Positions 40,253 to 49,800 of a stretch of DNA of 64,000 bases are shown in pieces. A model generated the notes under the pieces. It was given only the letters and a program-made list of their open reading frames with translations. It did no database searches and was not told where the DNA came from. The translations under genes and the position numbers were made by a program. This DNA comes from JBEKTW01 sp963727845 (GTDB lineage: Bacteria; Bacteroidota; Ignavibacteria; UBA10030; SZUA-254), in the NCBI GenBank assembly GCA_963727845.1, contig CAVSHI010000001.1:682001-746000 (forward strand). The letters run 5' to 3'. Position 1 is the first letter of the stretch; the number at the start of each line of letters is the position of its first letter.

Positions 40253-42200
40253 ATGAGCGAGTATGTCCCCAACGTATCGATCAGCATTACAAAGGACAGG
40301 ATTTCCCTGGCTGAAAAACTAGAGAGCCTGCCTGTCAAACCTGGAGTGTACCAGTTCAAGAATGCTGAAGGGAAGGTTCTCTACGTAGGCAAGGCGGTCA
40401 GCCTCCGCAACAGGGTTCGCCAGTACTTTCAGAAGTCCCGCCAGCCCGGTTCCCGGATCGACTCCATGGTTGCAAAAGTAACCGATGTCGAGATTATTGT
40501 CACCGACTCGGAAGTCGAAGCGCTGATTCTCGAGGCCACACTCATCAAGCAATTCAAGCCGCGCTACAACGTCGTTCTCAAGGACGACAAGAGTTATCCC
40601 TACATTGTCATCACGAACGAGCCGTATCCCCGCGTTTTCATCACCCGTCGTATCATCCGCGACGGCTCGAGAGTACTTCGGACCCTACACGGACGTCAAG
40701 AACATGCGCTCCTCTCTCAAAATGATCCGTGAGATTTTCAAGGTCCGGAGCTGTAATTTTTTCATCGATGATGAGGCAATTCGCAGGCGTAAGATCAAAG
40801 TCTGTCTTGACTACCATATAAAAAAATGCGACGGGCCGTGCGAAGGGCTGGCGTCCCGTGAGAAGTACAACGGGATGATCAATGAAGTCGCACAGGTCTT
40901 GAAGGGAAAGACGGCAAGCCTTGTCCATTCGCTTGATGGCGACATGCAAAAGGCGGCGGAGGAACTGAGGTTCGAGGAGGCGGCGGAACTTCGGGACAGA
41001 ATCAATCAATTGGGCGTTTACAACGAACGGCAGAAGGTTGTCGATGCCGAGATGATCGACCGCGACCTCTTCGCCGTTGCGTTGGAGGGAGACGACGCGT
41101 GCGGCGTTGTTTTCAAAGTGCGGGAAGGTAAAATCATCGGCCGCCAGCACGTGTACATGAGCGGCGTTGAGGATAAGACGGAACCGGACGTCGTCGAGCA
41201 GTTCGTTGAACGGTATTATCTCGAAACGGAAGATGTTCCGGGCGAGATTTTTTTGCCGGCCGAGACGGAGAATCGCCCCGCGATCGAACAGTGGCTAACG
41301 GAGAAACGGAAAGGGAAGGCAGAAATAGTCGTTCCCAAAATTGGGGAGAAGGCGAAGCTCATGCAGATGTGCCGGAAGAATGCCGAGCTTCTTCTCGACG
41401 AATTGAAACTTCAGAAGCTAAAGCGGGAAGATTACATGCCCGCTTCGGTCCTTGCGCTTCAGCGTGACCTGCGCCTCGCGAAAGTTCCGAGGAGAATGGA
41501 GTGCTTCGACATCTCCAACACGCAGGGGACCGACAGTGTCGCATCGATGGTAGTGTTTGTCGACGGCCGGCCGAGGAAAACGGAGTACCGCAAATTCAAG
41601 ATCCGGTCGGTCGCGGGACCCGACGACTTCGCGAGCATGCGCGAAGTGATCGAGCGGCATTATGGCCGCCTGCTGCAGGAACAGGGCGAGCTCCCCGACC
41701 TTATAATGGTTGACGGCGGCAAGGGCCAGCTTTCCAGTGCCGTCGAAGTTCTCGAACACCTCGGCCTCCGTCACACGCAATCCGCACCCGTCGCGCCAGC
41801 GACGGAGCAATCCATCCCAATCCTCAAACCCCCAACCCCACACCTTTCCGTCATCGGTCTCGCGAAGCGCCTCGAGGAAGTTTTCGTGCCTGAATCGAAC
41901 GATCCGCAATCCATCCCGAAAACATCTTCAGGTCTCAAATTGCTGCAGCGGATAAGGGACGAGGCACATCGATTTGCCATCACGTATCATCGGACGTTGA
42001 GGCAGAAACGGACGCTGCAGACCGAACTCGACCTCATCGAGGGAATCGGGAAGAAGCGTGCGAAGGAGCTTCTGGAGTCATTCGGGTCTGTGCAGGGTGT
42101 GAAATTCGCGACGCAGGCGCAGCTGGCGGAAATCGTCGGAGAAAAAGAAGCGGCGAAGATCAAGGATTATTTTGGGGAAGAGGAACCTGCGGAGGTTTGA
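40253..42200 (+). CDS. uvrC: Excinuclease ABC subunit C (frameshifted; carries a repeat-derived insertion)
   Basis: UvrC makes both incisions in nucleotide excision repair. The GIY-YIG domain is at residues about 20-110 (PGVYQFKNAEGKVLYVGKA). The frame changes +1 near 40665, between IIRDGSR and REYFGPYTDVKNM. Then come KIKVCLDYHIKKCDGPCEG, the UVR motif (AEELRFEEAAELRDRIN), the RNase H-like 3' nuclease domain (ECFDISNTQGTDSVASMVVF, IMVDGGKGQLSSA) and the HhH end IEGIGKKRAKELLESFG. Between VLEHLGLR and LSVIGLAKRLEEVF there is an extra stretch of roughly 25 residues (QSAPVAPATEQSIPILKPPTP) encoded by AATCCC-type repeats. About 649 aa after rejoining. tRNA-Val starts 36 nt downstream. Confidence 0.94.
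41808..41842. repeat. AATCCC(N)-type repeat inserted in uvrC coding sequence
   Basis: The + strand reads CAATCCATCCCAATCCTCAAACCCCCAACCCC in short units close to those at 20410 and 51624. It encodes SIPILKPPTP, which has no counterpart in usual UvrC proteins and keeps the reading frame, so the insertion appears tolerated in a surface loop. Confidence 0.65.
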
Positions 42201-42236
42201 TTTTACGGCGATTTTTGTTAGATTGTGTGAAATTTT

Positions 42237-42310
<74 letters not shown>

Positions 42311-42366
42311 CAAGTTCGGCGGGCTCGCCTAAGTCCCATTTTTGGGGACATCGGCGAGCGGGCAGG

Positions 42367-42436
42367 TCCGTAAGGTCGTAGGTTCTGCGCCAGAGGCGCA
42401 TCCGCCTCTGGCGGAAAGTCCTACATCGTCCACCAG
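42367..42436 (+). pseudogene. tRNA-Val 3'-half remnant with 30-nt palindromic insertion in the T-loop
   Basis: TCCGTAAGGTCGTAGGTTC (42367-42385) and AAGTCCTACATCGTCCACCAG (from 42416) match the corresponding tRNA-Val segments TCCGTGAGGTCATAGGTTC and AAGTCCTATATCGCCCACAAG. Between them is a 30-nt insertion at 42386-42415 holding a perfect 11-bp hairpin (arms CGCCAGAGGCG and CGCCTCTGGCG, loop CATC). The T-stem keeps a compensated pair (GTAGG/CCTAC). The spacer 42311-42366 itself holds a nested inverted repeat (GCTCGCC ... GGCGAGC, GTCCC/GGGAC). Confidence 0.75.
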
Positions 42437-42460
42437 TATTTTTGGGATGTACATTTCCTT

Positions 42461-43154
42461 ATGATTCGTACGATTACATTCGCGTTGCTTTTCCTGCTCG
42501 CCGGGACTGTACTCTCCCAGGTCGGATTGGGGCTTAGGTGTTACACACTCACCGGGCGCGTGATATCCGGTTCTGACAGCAAAGATATGGTCGGTGCGAC
42601 TGTTCTGGTGGAAGGTACGATGCGTGCTGGTATAACTGATGCATCAGGGAATTTCAAAATCATCGAGATACCTGCCGGAACCTATGGCGTGAAAGTCTCT
42701 TTCATTGGCTATCGTTCCATCGAAGACTCAGTCTCGTTCGATACGACAAGGTCCGCAGAGAAGAGTCTGATCGTTCATAAGGATTTTACTATGAATGAGG
42801 AGAAGATGGTCGATTTCCCGTCGCCCAGAATTCCCGATTCAGCCCTGCACAGGAATTCGGCAAGATATTCTCCTCCATGTGATCTCGATTCCATCGCTGC
42901 TTTGCGGGACATTGAGAAGGGGACTATTCATCTTGTGATTAACGCAGGAGATCTGGATGCAGGTATCAGTAAGGAGCAGAGAGCGGCAGTGAAGAAGTAC
43001 GGGATTATTTATGAACGTCCGTTCTGTGTGGGGACCTTCAAATACCTGCCTGGAGAACTATTACAAAATCGTTTTTCCATATCTTGACCGGAGGTTTGGA
43101 AAGGCCTGGCGGAACGATCTCAACAAGTCTTGGTTTCACGATCTCCAGAAGTGA
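42461..43154 (+). CDS. CarboxypepD_reg-like exported protein (C-terminal frameshift)
   Basis: Signal peptide MIRTITFALLFLLAGTVLSQ, then a carboxypeptidase-regulatory-like beta-sandwich: YTLTGRVISGSDSKDMVGATVLVEGTMRAGITDASGNFKIIEIPAGTYGVKVSFIGY. This domain is common at the N-terminus of TonB-dependent receptors, but here it stands alone followed by about 120 residues. The open frame ends at 43087. A shift near 43035 yields GPSNTCLENYYKIVFPYLDRRFGKAW ... WFHDLQK with a stop at 43152-43154, a far more sensible C-terminus. About 231 aa. Periplasmic or surface protein; function unknown. Confidence 0.72.
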
Positions 43155-43258
43155 AGGATTTTTCCCATGCCAAAATGGCCGTGCATGAGCAATTTGCTAA
43201 GACTCAAATTTTTCCCTATATTTCTGCTGTTGTAATCTGTTGTGGTTTACCCTTTAAT

Positions 43259-43277
43259 CCCGATCCTGCGAGGTCGG
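43259..43277 (+). promoter_or_regulatory. Putative PyrR-binding RNA hairpin upstream of pyrR
   Basis: A short hairpin with stem CCGA/TCGG presents GATCCTGCGAGGTC. It matches the known PyrR anti-antiterminator consensus (ARUCCNGNGAGGYU) closely. It sits about 150 nt upstream of pyrR, ahead of a terminator-like stem, the arrangement used for UMP-dependent attenuation of pyr operons. Confidence 0.7.
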
Positions 43278-43287
43278 AAAGGAGAAA

Positions 43288-43422
43288 ATGAGCAAAAAAG
43301 TAAACGAGATTAGAGTAGTTGAGATAGGAGACTTCATATCTCAGATACTCATCATCTCAAATACCCAAAATCTTAATCAAGCCTCCACCCCAAAACGGGG
43401 AATGGGGGCATTTTCGTTTTAG
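43288..43422 (+). CDS. Putative 44-residue leader ORF overlapping the pyr attenuator
   Basis: ATG 43288 is preceded by AAAGGAG at good spacing. The frame encodes MSKKVNEIRVVEIGDFISQI followed by a serine/asparagine-rich stretch and TPKRGMGAFSF, and stops with TAG at 43420-43422, 6 nt before pyrR. It runs through the terminator stem, so ribosome movement could affect attenuation. The leader has competing stems: TGAGATA (43320) can pair with TATCTCA (43337), or TTGAGAT (43319) with ATCTCAA (43354). It may be chance, but the Shine-Dalgarno sequence and exact placement argue for translation. Confidence 0.45.
   Translation: MSKKVNEIRVVEIGDFISQILIISNTQNLNQASTPKRGMGAFSF
43381..43420 (+). terminator. 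Intrinsic terminator/attenuator before pyrR
   Basis: Stem of GCCTCCA pairing with TGGGGGC plus CCCC pairing with GGGG (43381-43409, loop AAAAC), followed by ATTTTCGTTTT. It lies directly upstream of the pyrR start (43429) and downstream of the PyrR-type hairpin, so it is read as the regulated terminator of pyrRBC. Confidence 0.7.
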
Positions 43423-43428
43423 GGCCCC

Positions 43429-43986
43429 ATGGAAACGCGATCCAAAATAGCCGACAGCCACGATTTCGAGCGAACGCTCACCCGTCTCGCGCACGAAATC
43501 CTCGAGCGCAATCAGGGTGCGGAGACGATCGCGCTCGTCGGAATCCGCACACGGGGAGAATTCCTTGCCAAACGCCTGGCAACCATCATTCAAGAGATCG
43601 AAAAGAAACAACTACAGATCGGCTTCCTGGATATCACATTGTACCGCGACGATTTGCGCGAGCCACGAGAGGCCAGAGACCAGCCGGTTCTCAAGGGTAC
43701 CGCCATTCCGTTCGATGTGGCCGGGAAGAACGTCATCCTCGTTGACGATGTCCTCTTTACGGGCCGGACCATCCGGGCAGCTCTCGACGAGCTCATCGAC
43801 CTGGGAAGACCGGCATCAATCCAGCTCGCCGTGATGGTGGACCGCGGCCATCGGGAGCTTCCCATCAAAGCGGATTTTGTCGGGAAGAATGTGCCGACTT
43901 CGATACGGCAGGAAGTGAAAGTCCTCATGAAAGAAATCGACGGGGAAGACGCGGTGCTGCTGACCGAACTCAACGAGGAAGCATAA
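43429..43986 (+). CDS. pyrR: PyrR bifunctional regulator / uracil phosphoribosyltransferase
   Basis: 185 residues, intact. PRTase fold with the PRPP loop NVILVDDVLFTGRTIRAALDEL and LVGIRTRGEFLAKRLA. The N-terminal basic region and RGHRELPIKADFVGKNVPTSIRQEVKV match PyrR. It binds pyr leader RNA in response to UMP and can also make UMP from uracil and PRPP. Start ATG 43429. Its stop overlaps the pyrB start (TAATG), so the three pyr genes are one unit. Confidence 0.96.
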   Translation: METRSKIADSHDFERTLTRLAHEILERNQGAETIALVGIRTRGEFLAKRLATIIQEIEKKQLQIGFLDITLYRDDLREPREARDQPVLKGTAIPFDVAGKNVILVDDVLFTGRTIRAALDELIDLGRPASIQLAVMVDRGHRELPIKADFVGKNVPTSIRQEVKVLMKEIDGEDAVLLTELNEEA

Positions 43987-44906
43987 TGCCGCTCGCGAGC
44001 CGACATCTGCTGGGTCTGGAGGGAATGCCACGGGAAGACATTCGACTCATTCTCGATACGGCGACATCGTTCCGTGAAGTTCTGGAACGACCGATCAAGA
44101 AGGTCCCGACACTCCAGGGAAAAACAATCGTCAATCTCTTCTTTGAGAGCTCCACGAGGACGCGAATATCATTCGAGCTGGCGGAGCGAAGATTGTCCGC
44201 CGATGTCGTGAATTTTTCCGCCGACGCCAGCAGTGTCCGGAAAGGCGAGACGCTGAAAGACACCGCCCGCAACATTGAAGCCATGAAAATCGACATGGTC
44301 GTCATTCGCCATGCAGCTCCGGGCGCGTCGCTTTTCCTGACCAACGTGATCAAATCCAACGTCATCAACGCCGGCGACGGCGCCCATGAACACCCCACCC
44401 AGGCCTTGCTCGACATGTACACGATTCGCGAAACACTCGGCAAGCTCGACGGAGTTCGTGTGTGCATTGTCGGCGATATCTCCCACAGTCGTGTCGCGCT
44501 TTCCAATATCTATGGGTTGAAAACAATGGGCGCCATCGTGTCGGTGTGCGGACCGAAGACGCTCATCCCGCGCGAAATTGAGAAACTCGGCGTCGACGTA
44601 TACTATACTGTGGACGACGCGATCAAGAATGCCGATGTGCTCAATGTTCTCCGTATCCAGCTTGAGCGGCAGGACAGGACGTTCTTTCCTTCCACGAGGG
44701 AATATCACCGGTATTTCGGGATAACAAAAGAGCGACTCAGAAATGCCGCGAAGCGTATCGTTATCATGCACCCGGGTCCGATAAACCGGGATGTCGAGAT
44801 TTCGGCGGACGTCGCAGACGGCGAATCCTCCGTTATTCTTCAACAGGTGCTCAACGGAGTCGCGGTGAGGATGGCTGTCCTGTATTTACTTGGAACGAGT
44901 TCATAG
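43986..44906 (+). CDS. pyrB: Aspartate carbamoyltransferase catalytic subunit
   Basis: 306 residues, intact. Condenses carbamoyl phosphate with aspartate in de novo pyrimidine synthesis. Carbamoyl-phosphate site FFESSTRTRISFELAERRL, then HAAPGASLFL and GDGAHEHPTQALLDMYTI, and the aspartate-binding VLRIQLERQ plus MHPGPINRDVEIS. No regulatory pyrI gene follows. Confidence 0.97.
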   Translation: MPLASRHLLGLEGMPREDIRLILDTATSFREVLERPIKKVPTLQGKTIVNLFFESSTRTRISFELAERRLSADVVNFSADASSVRKGETLKDTARNIEAMKIDMVVIRHAAPGASLFLTNVIKSNVINAGDGAHEHPTQALLDMYTIRETLGKLDGVRVCIVGDISHSRVALSNIYGLKTMGAIVSVCGPKTLIPREIEKLGVDVYYTVDDAIKNADVLNVLRIQLERQDRTFFPSTREYHRYFGITKERLRNAAKRIVIMHPGPINRDVEISADVADGESSVILQQVLNGVAVRMAVLYLLGTSS

Positions 44907-44915
44907 TTGACAGTG

Positions 44916-46205
44916 ATGAGCAAGATGAAACTACTACTGAAAAACGGCCGCATACTTGAGCCTGCATCCGGCATCGATTCGGTGTCGGACATGCTGATTG
45001 TCGATGGCATCATTGAAAGGATTGGGGCAGGAGTGAACGGCGGGAAGGACATTCAGGAAATTGACCTGAAAAATAAAATCATTGCACCCGGTTTTATCGA
45101 CATGCACGTCCATCTCCGGGAGCCGGGATTCGAGCACAAAGAAAACATCGAGACGGGGACCCTTTCCGCCGCCTGGGGCGGATTTACCGCCGTGTGCTGC
45201 ATGCCGAATACCAACCCTGCCATCGACGATGCATCGGTGGTCAGGCACATCGCAGAGCGGGCACGCAGCGTGAACAACGGACTGGTTGACGTTTATCCGG
45301 TCGCCGCCGTGACGAAGGGTCGTGAAGGAAAGTATCTCACACCGATGATGGAACTCGCTGAAGCAGGTGCGGTGGCGTTTAGCGACGATGGAGCGCCCGT
45401 GGAAAGCGCCGATGTGATGCGCCGAGCGCTCGAGTATGCATCCATGCTCGGCAGGCCGGTTATTCAGCACGCGGAAGAAGTCTCTATGACGAAAGGCGGC
45501 GTTATGAACGAGGGTTTCGTATCGACCGCTCTCGGGATGCAGGCAATGCCGCCCATCGCCGAAGAAATCATGGTCACCCGGGATATCCGGCTGGCGGCGT
45601 ATGCCGGAGCCCGGTACCACGTGGCTCATATCAGCACGGCGGGTTCGGTCGAATCGGTTCGTTCTGCGAAACGGAATAACCTTTCGGTGACGTGCGAAGT
45701 GACTCCACATCACTTCACGCTGACGGATGAATCCGTCCGGTCTTTCGGTACCAACACCAAAATGAATCCGCCGCTCCGGACGCGCGAGGATGTCGAAGCA
45801 ATGAAGGAGGCATTGCGGGACGGTACGATCGATGTCATAGCGACCGACCATGCGCCTCATTCGTACGACGAAAAACAGGTCGAATTCATGTATGCGCCGT
45901 TCGGCATTGTCGGGCTTGAGACCGCCGTCGGATTAGCAATCACCGGGCTCGTTTGTAAGAACGTGCTAACACTCGTTCAGCTGGTTGAAACATTTTCTGT
46001 CAACCCAAGGAAGATCCTCTCGTTACCTCTCATCAAACTCGCCGAGGGAGAAAAGGCGAACCTGACACTTATCGACCCTGAATTCGAATGGACCGTCGAC
46101 ACGCAGCAATTCAAGTCGAAGTCAAACAATTCTCCGTTCGGCGGATGGAAACTCAAGGGTAAGGCAATCGGAGTTTTCAACCACGGACATTTCCTGCCAA
46201 CGTAG
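44916..46205 (+). CDS. pyrC: Dihydroorotase
   Basis: Amidohydrolase-fold enzyme closing the pyrimidine ring (third pathway step), about 430 residues. Metal site: DMHVHLREPG (His-x-His), FKAVCCMPNTNPA-like region, GRPVIQHAEE (His), YHVAHISTAGS (His) and the catalytic Asp in ATDHAPH. Start ATG 44916 or 44925 is preferred to the TTG at 44907. Third gene of pyrRBC; carAB and pyrDEF are not in the window. Confidence 0.95.
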   Translation: MSKMKLLLKNGRILEPASGIDSVSDMLIVDGIIERIGAGVNGGKDIQEIDLKNKIIAPGFIDMHVHLREPGFEHKENIETGTLSAAWGGFTAVCCMPNTNPAIDDASVVRHIAERARSVNNGLVDVYPVAAVTKGREGKYLTPMMELAEAGAVAFSDDGAPVESADVMRRALEYASMLGRPVIQHAEEVSMTKGGVMNEGFVSTALGMQAMPPIAEEIMVTRDIRLAAYAGARYHVAHISTAGSVESVRSAKRNNLSVTCEVTPHHFTLTDESVRSFGTNTKMNPPLRTREDVEAMKEALRDGTIDVIATDHAPHSYDEKQVEFMYAPFGIVGLETAVGLAITGLVCKNVLTLVQLVETFSVNPRKILSLPLIKLAEGEKANLTLIDPEFEWTVDTQQFKSKSNNSPFGGWKLKGKAIGVFNHGHFLPT

Positions 46206-46377
46206 TTGTCCCAAATGTTCTACGGGCTTGCAATTGTCTTAGGACATCGCGCCCGTTCTCTCTGCAAACCATCCGGAAATCACCGGGAAGGGCAGGTTGG
46301 AATCTATTGCACGGTGGCACATCATTTGCTGAATTGACTTTGATAATGCTTTCAAGTATTTTCATCTTCTGGAGACG

Positions 46378-46887
46378 ATGGTAGGGAATCTTTTGTATAC
46401 GATCCTTTTCGCCGTGTTCCTGCAAGGGAACATCCCCGACGCCCGACCGATAGAGCGTTCCGCCGGGAGCGCATATGCGTTCATTCCACAAACGCAGCGA
46501 GCCGCAGCGAAGTCCCGTCCCAGGCGCAATGCGAAAGAGGATTCCTTGAAAGCGTCCCGCGTGTTTTCCCTTGTCCAGAAAGGAATCCAGAATGAAGATG
46601 TTGAGGCTTTCTCGGGTTGCTACGCATCACAGGTGAACGTAAACTTGCGGGAACTGGAGAGCGGTTACTACAGCGCTAACCAGGCGCGGTATGTTCTGAA
46701 GAATTTTTTTGGCGCCCGCCGTGTTATCAATTTCAAGCTGAGCACGGTCGTTGAAGATGAAACATCTCCGTATGCGACGGGAGCCGGGTCGTTCGTGTAC
46801 CGGGGCAAGCGCGAAGTCCTCCAGGTGTATATCGGGCTGGCAAGGACCGCTCATCAATGGATGATTTCACAATTCAACGTATACTGA
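46378..46887 (+). CDS. DUF4783-type exported protein
   Basis: 169 residues. N-terminal hydrophobic stretch LLYTILFAVFLQGNIPDA looks like a signal peptide, followed by a basic linker. The C-terminal NTF2-like domain VFSLVQKGIQNEDVEAFSGCYASQVNVNL ... YYSANQARYVLKNFFGAR resembles the DUF4783 family of Bacteroidota. Likely periplasmic or lipoprotein-like; function unknown. Its TGA overlaps the ATG of the sensor kinase gene (TGATG), so the two are co-translated, which hints at a role in that signalling pathway. Confidence 0.75.
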   Translation: MVGNLLYTILFAVFLQGNIPDARPIERSAGSAYAFIPQTQRAAAKSRPRRNAKEDSLKASRVFSLVQKGIQNEDVEAFSGCYASQVNVNLRELESGYYSANQARYVLKNFFGARRVINFKLSTVVEDETSPYATGAGSFVYRGKREVLQVYIGLARTAHQWMISQFNVY

Positions 46888-49800
46888 TGCGGAGATTTTT
46901 TTATCACATCGTCTAACGCAAATATTCTTGTATCGAGGGGACGATATCGCACTATCGTCCTTTTTGTTTTTCTCCTGGGTGTCGTGGTATTCGGAGGGGA
47001 ACAGCTTTACCTCGGCTACGTCGAGCACAGCTGGCAGAGGATCAAGGGGGAAGAAGAGCGTAGCCTGGCGGAAACTCTGACGGCTGAATTCCGTTCGTAC
47101 CAGGACGAGACATCGGGAGCCGCCGATCGCGTAGCGAAATCTCCCGCGATGCAGGCCGCGCTTTCCTGTAGCGGCGACACTGCTTCATTGCGTTGTTTTG
47201 AAAACCTCGGTCCGGAAAGAAATCTCGACATTTCATTCGACATTTATGATTCCTCGCGGAAACTCATTGCCTGGACGGGCAGCTCAACGCACCGTCATCG
47301 ATTCTTCGGAGTTTCGCAACGAGGCGTGTTCCTATGTCGCTCAGGGTCCGATCTATTCCTACATGATAGCGACGAGTCCGGTTGTCTCCTCCGGGCCCGG
47401 CCGCCGGGTGACGGGATATGCGGCGGCGCAGAGACTTTTCGACGTAAATTATCCCATCAGCAATCGTTTCGTCAACAATCGGGCATTTTCATCGACGTTT
47501 ACTGCCCGCTGGAATGTCTCGGCACGATTTGACTTCTCATCCGATGCCAAAGCCATTACAAACGAGCAGGTATTTTCTGTCGACCTCCACGGCGTCGACG
47601 GGAAGACGATCGGATTCGCTTACGTGAACAGTCCGATGCTGTCGACGTGTCAGGACGACATTCGTCAGCAGGCACAGCGGTTTATCTTTCTAATCCTCTT
47701 CGCCCTGGCTGTCATGTTGCTGTACGGATTTCTATCGTATGTGAAGTCCGTCGGATCGATCGGCCTGAAAATTTTCTACTGGACTCTCGCATTGTGGATT
47801 GTCCGGTACATCATGGTGTGGTGTGATCTTCCGGCGGGTTATTTCAGCTCGGGGATCGGCGACCCCTCGTATTTCGCTTCGTCCTTCGGATACGGAATCG
47901 CCAGGTCAATCGTTGACCTCTTGATAACTTCTCTCTTCCTTTGTGCGAACGTTATTCTGATTGTCTTTTCCGTCATTGGGCACTTGAAGCGGTCCGCAAT
48001 GGGCCGGAATCACACCTCATTGGGATGGGAAATTCTGAACATCATTGTTCTCATTCTCCTTCCGCTCGTCTTGTGCCTGCTGCTACGAGGATTTTCTGCG
48101 GCAGTTCACAGTGCAGTCTTCGACTCCACGCTGCGTTATAATGATCCGATGTCCGTTTTCCCCTCATCCATGCTGTCGCTCATGCTCGTCAGCTTGCTGC
48201 TCATCTCCGGTTCATTGGTGATGGTCGGAATGCTGATCTCCCTATGGACATACCGGCTCGCGAACGGCTTGTTCCTGGATCGAAGCCGCACAGTGCTTGC
48301 CTCGCTCGTCGTGGTCGTTGTTTTTTGTTTCGGGAGTTACGTTTTCGGTATTGTACATCCGAGCCCCCTCCTCGGCCAAATCGATCGCCTGGTCTACGTC
48401 CTGGGGATTCTCGGTCTCTCAATTGCTTGTTTGAATAGCGGGGGCCTGCGGGGAAGTGGAACGAGAATAGCCATGGGCATTGTGGGGGGAGCTATTATCG
48501 CGCTTATTCCGCAGATGGACCGGGAAGCTCATTTGCTGGACCGGAAAGACGTTGAATTGGTTGCTAACGATATCGTCCGCCCGGCAGATTCCTGGCTGAC
48601 CTTTGTGTTGAACCGTGCCCTCGACGAGCTTTCGTCGGCAGAATCCGCGAACATTCTCGAGCATGGAGACCCGCAGGACATTCAGAAGCTGGCATTCACA
48701 GGATGGGCGAAGAGTATTTTGAGCCAGCAGGGATACAATTGTGCAGTGATGATTGTGGACCGTCGCGGCGACCAGGTCAGCGATTTCCATCTTGGAGGAC
48801 GCAGTCATTCGGCCAGGGAACAGCATCTCGATCGCATGGATTCCCTCAGGACGGCAACTGTCGAGGAAAAGCCTTCCCCCGGCGGGACGGTCAAGTCGTA
48901 TATCGGGTATGCTCCGATATTCGGCGATGACGGCAGATTGATCGGGGGCGTGGAGGTTGAGCTTTCCGCCGACAGGCAGGCTCTGCTGCGCGGCGAAACG
49001 CCGGAGATCCTGAGGAATTATCCAAAGAAAAACCCGGAAGAGCACCGTCGAACCCTTTTCCTGTCGGAGTATTTTCAGGGCAGATTGACTTCTACGACGG
49101 GAGATGACTTTCCGATCGGCCGACAATTGCCGGAGAATATACGTGAACAATCGGGAATCGATGCCGGAGTGTGGGTAGAGGAATCGGTAAATGGGAAGAG
49201 CTATGAAAGCTATTTTGTTCAAAACGCATCCAACTCCCCGGAGGATGCATGGATATCCCTCAGTATGAAGTCGCTGGATTTTCAGTGGCATCTCTTCAGC
49301 GTGACACGCCTGGTTATTTTCTATCTCCTGTGTTGCCTGGTGTTAGGGGGAGCGACCCTCGGGATTCAACGTCTCCGCGGTGTGCGGGTCCCGCTTGATT
49401 TCAGGACGAAGCTGCTGACCGCCTTCGTCATTGTTTCCTTCATTCCCATCGCGATACTTGCGTATTACAATCGCCAATACTCAATTGAGCGTGCGGAGGA
49501 GAACACCGCCAGGCGGTTGAGCGAGCAAAGCGGCATCGTGGTGAACGCGTTGCAACGGCAGCTCGGAGTTGACGTGCCCGTTGAGGTGTCCCGCCTGACG
49601 AATGAACAGTGTGAAAATGTTGCCAGCAACCTGGGGGCGGATTTCAATGTCTATGCAGCCGGTTTACTTCAGGCAAGCAGCAAGCCGGAAATGTACTCGG
49701 CGGAACTGGTGAGTCCACGGCTTAGCGCGGATGCATATTACAGTATCGTGCTGAAGAAAAGAAGTTTCTTTTCGGAACAACAATTCATCGGCACGCTGCC

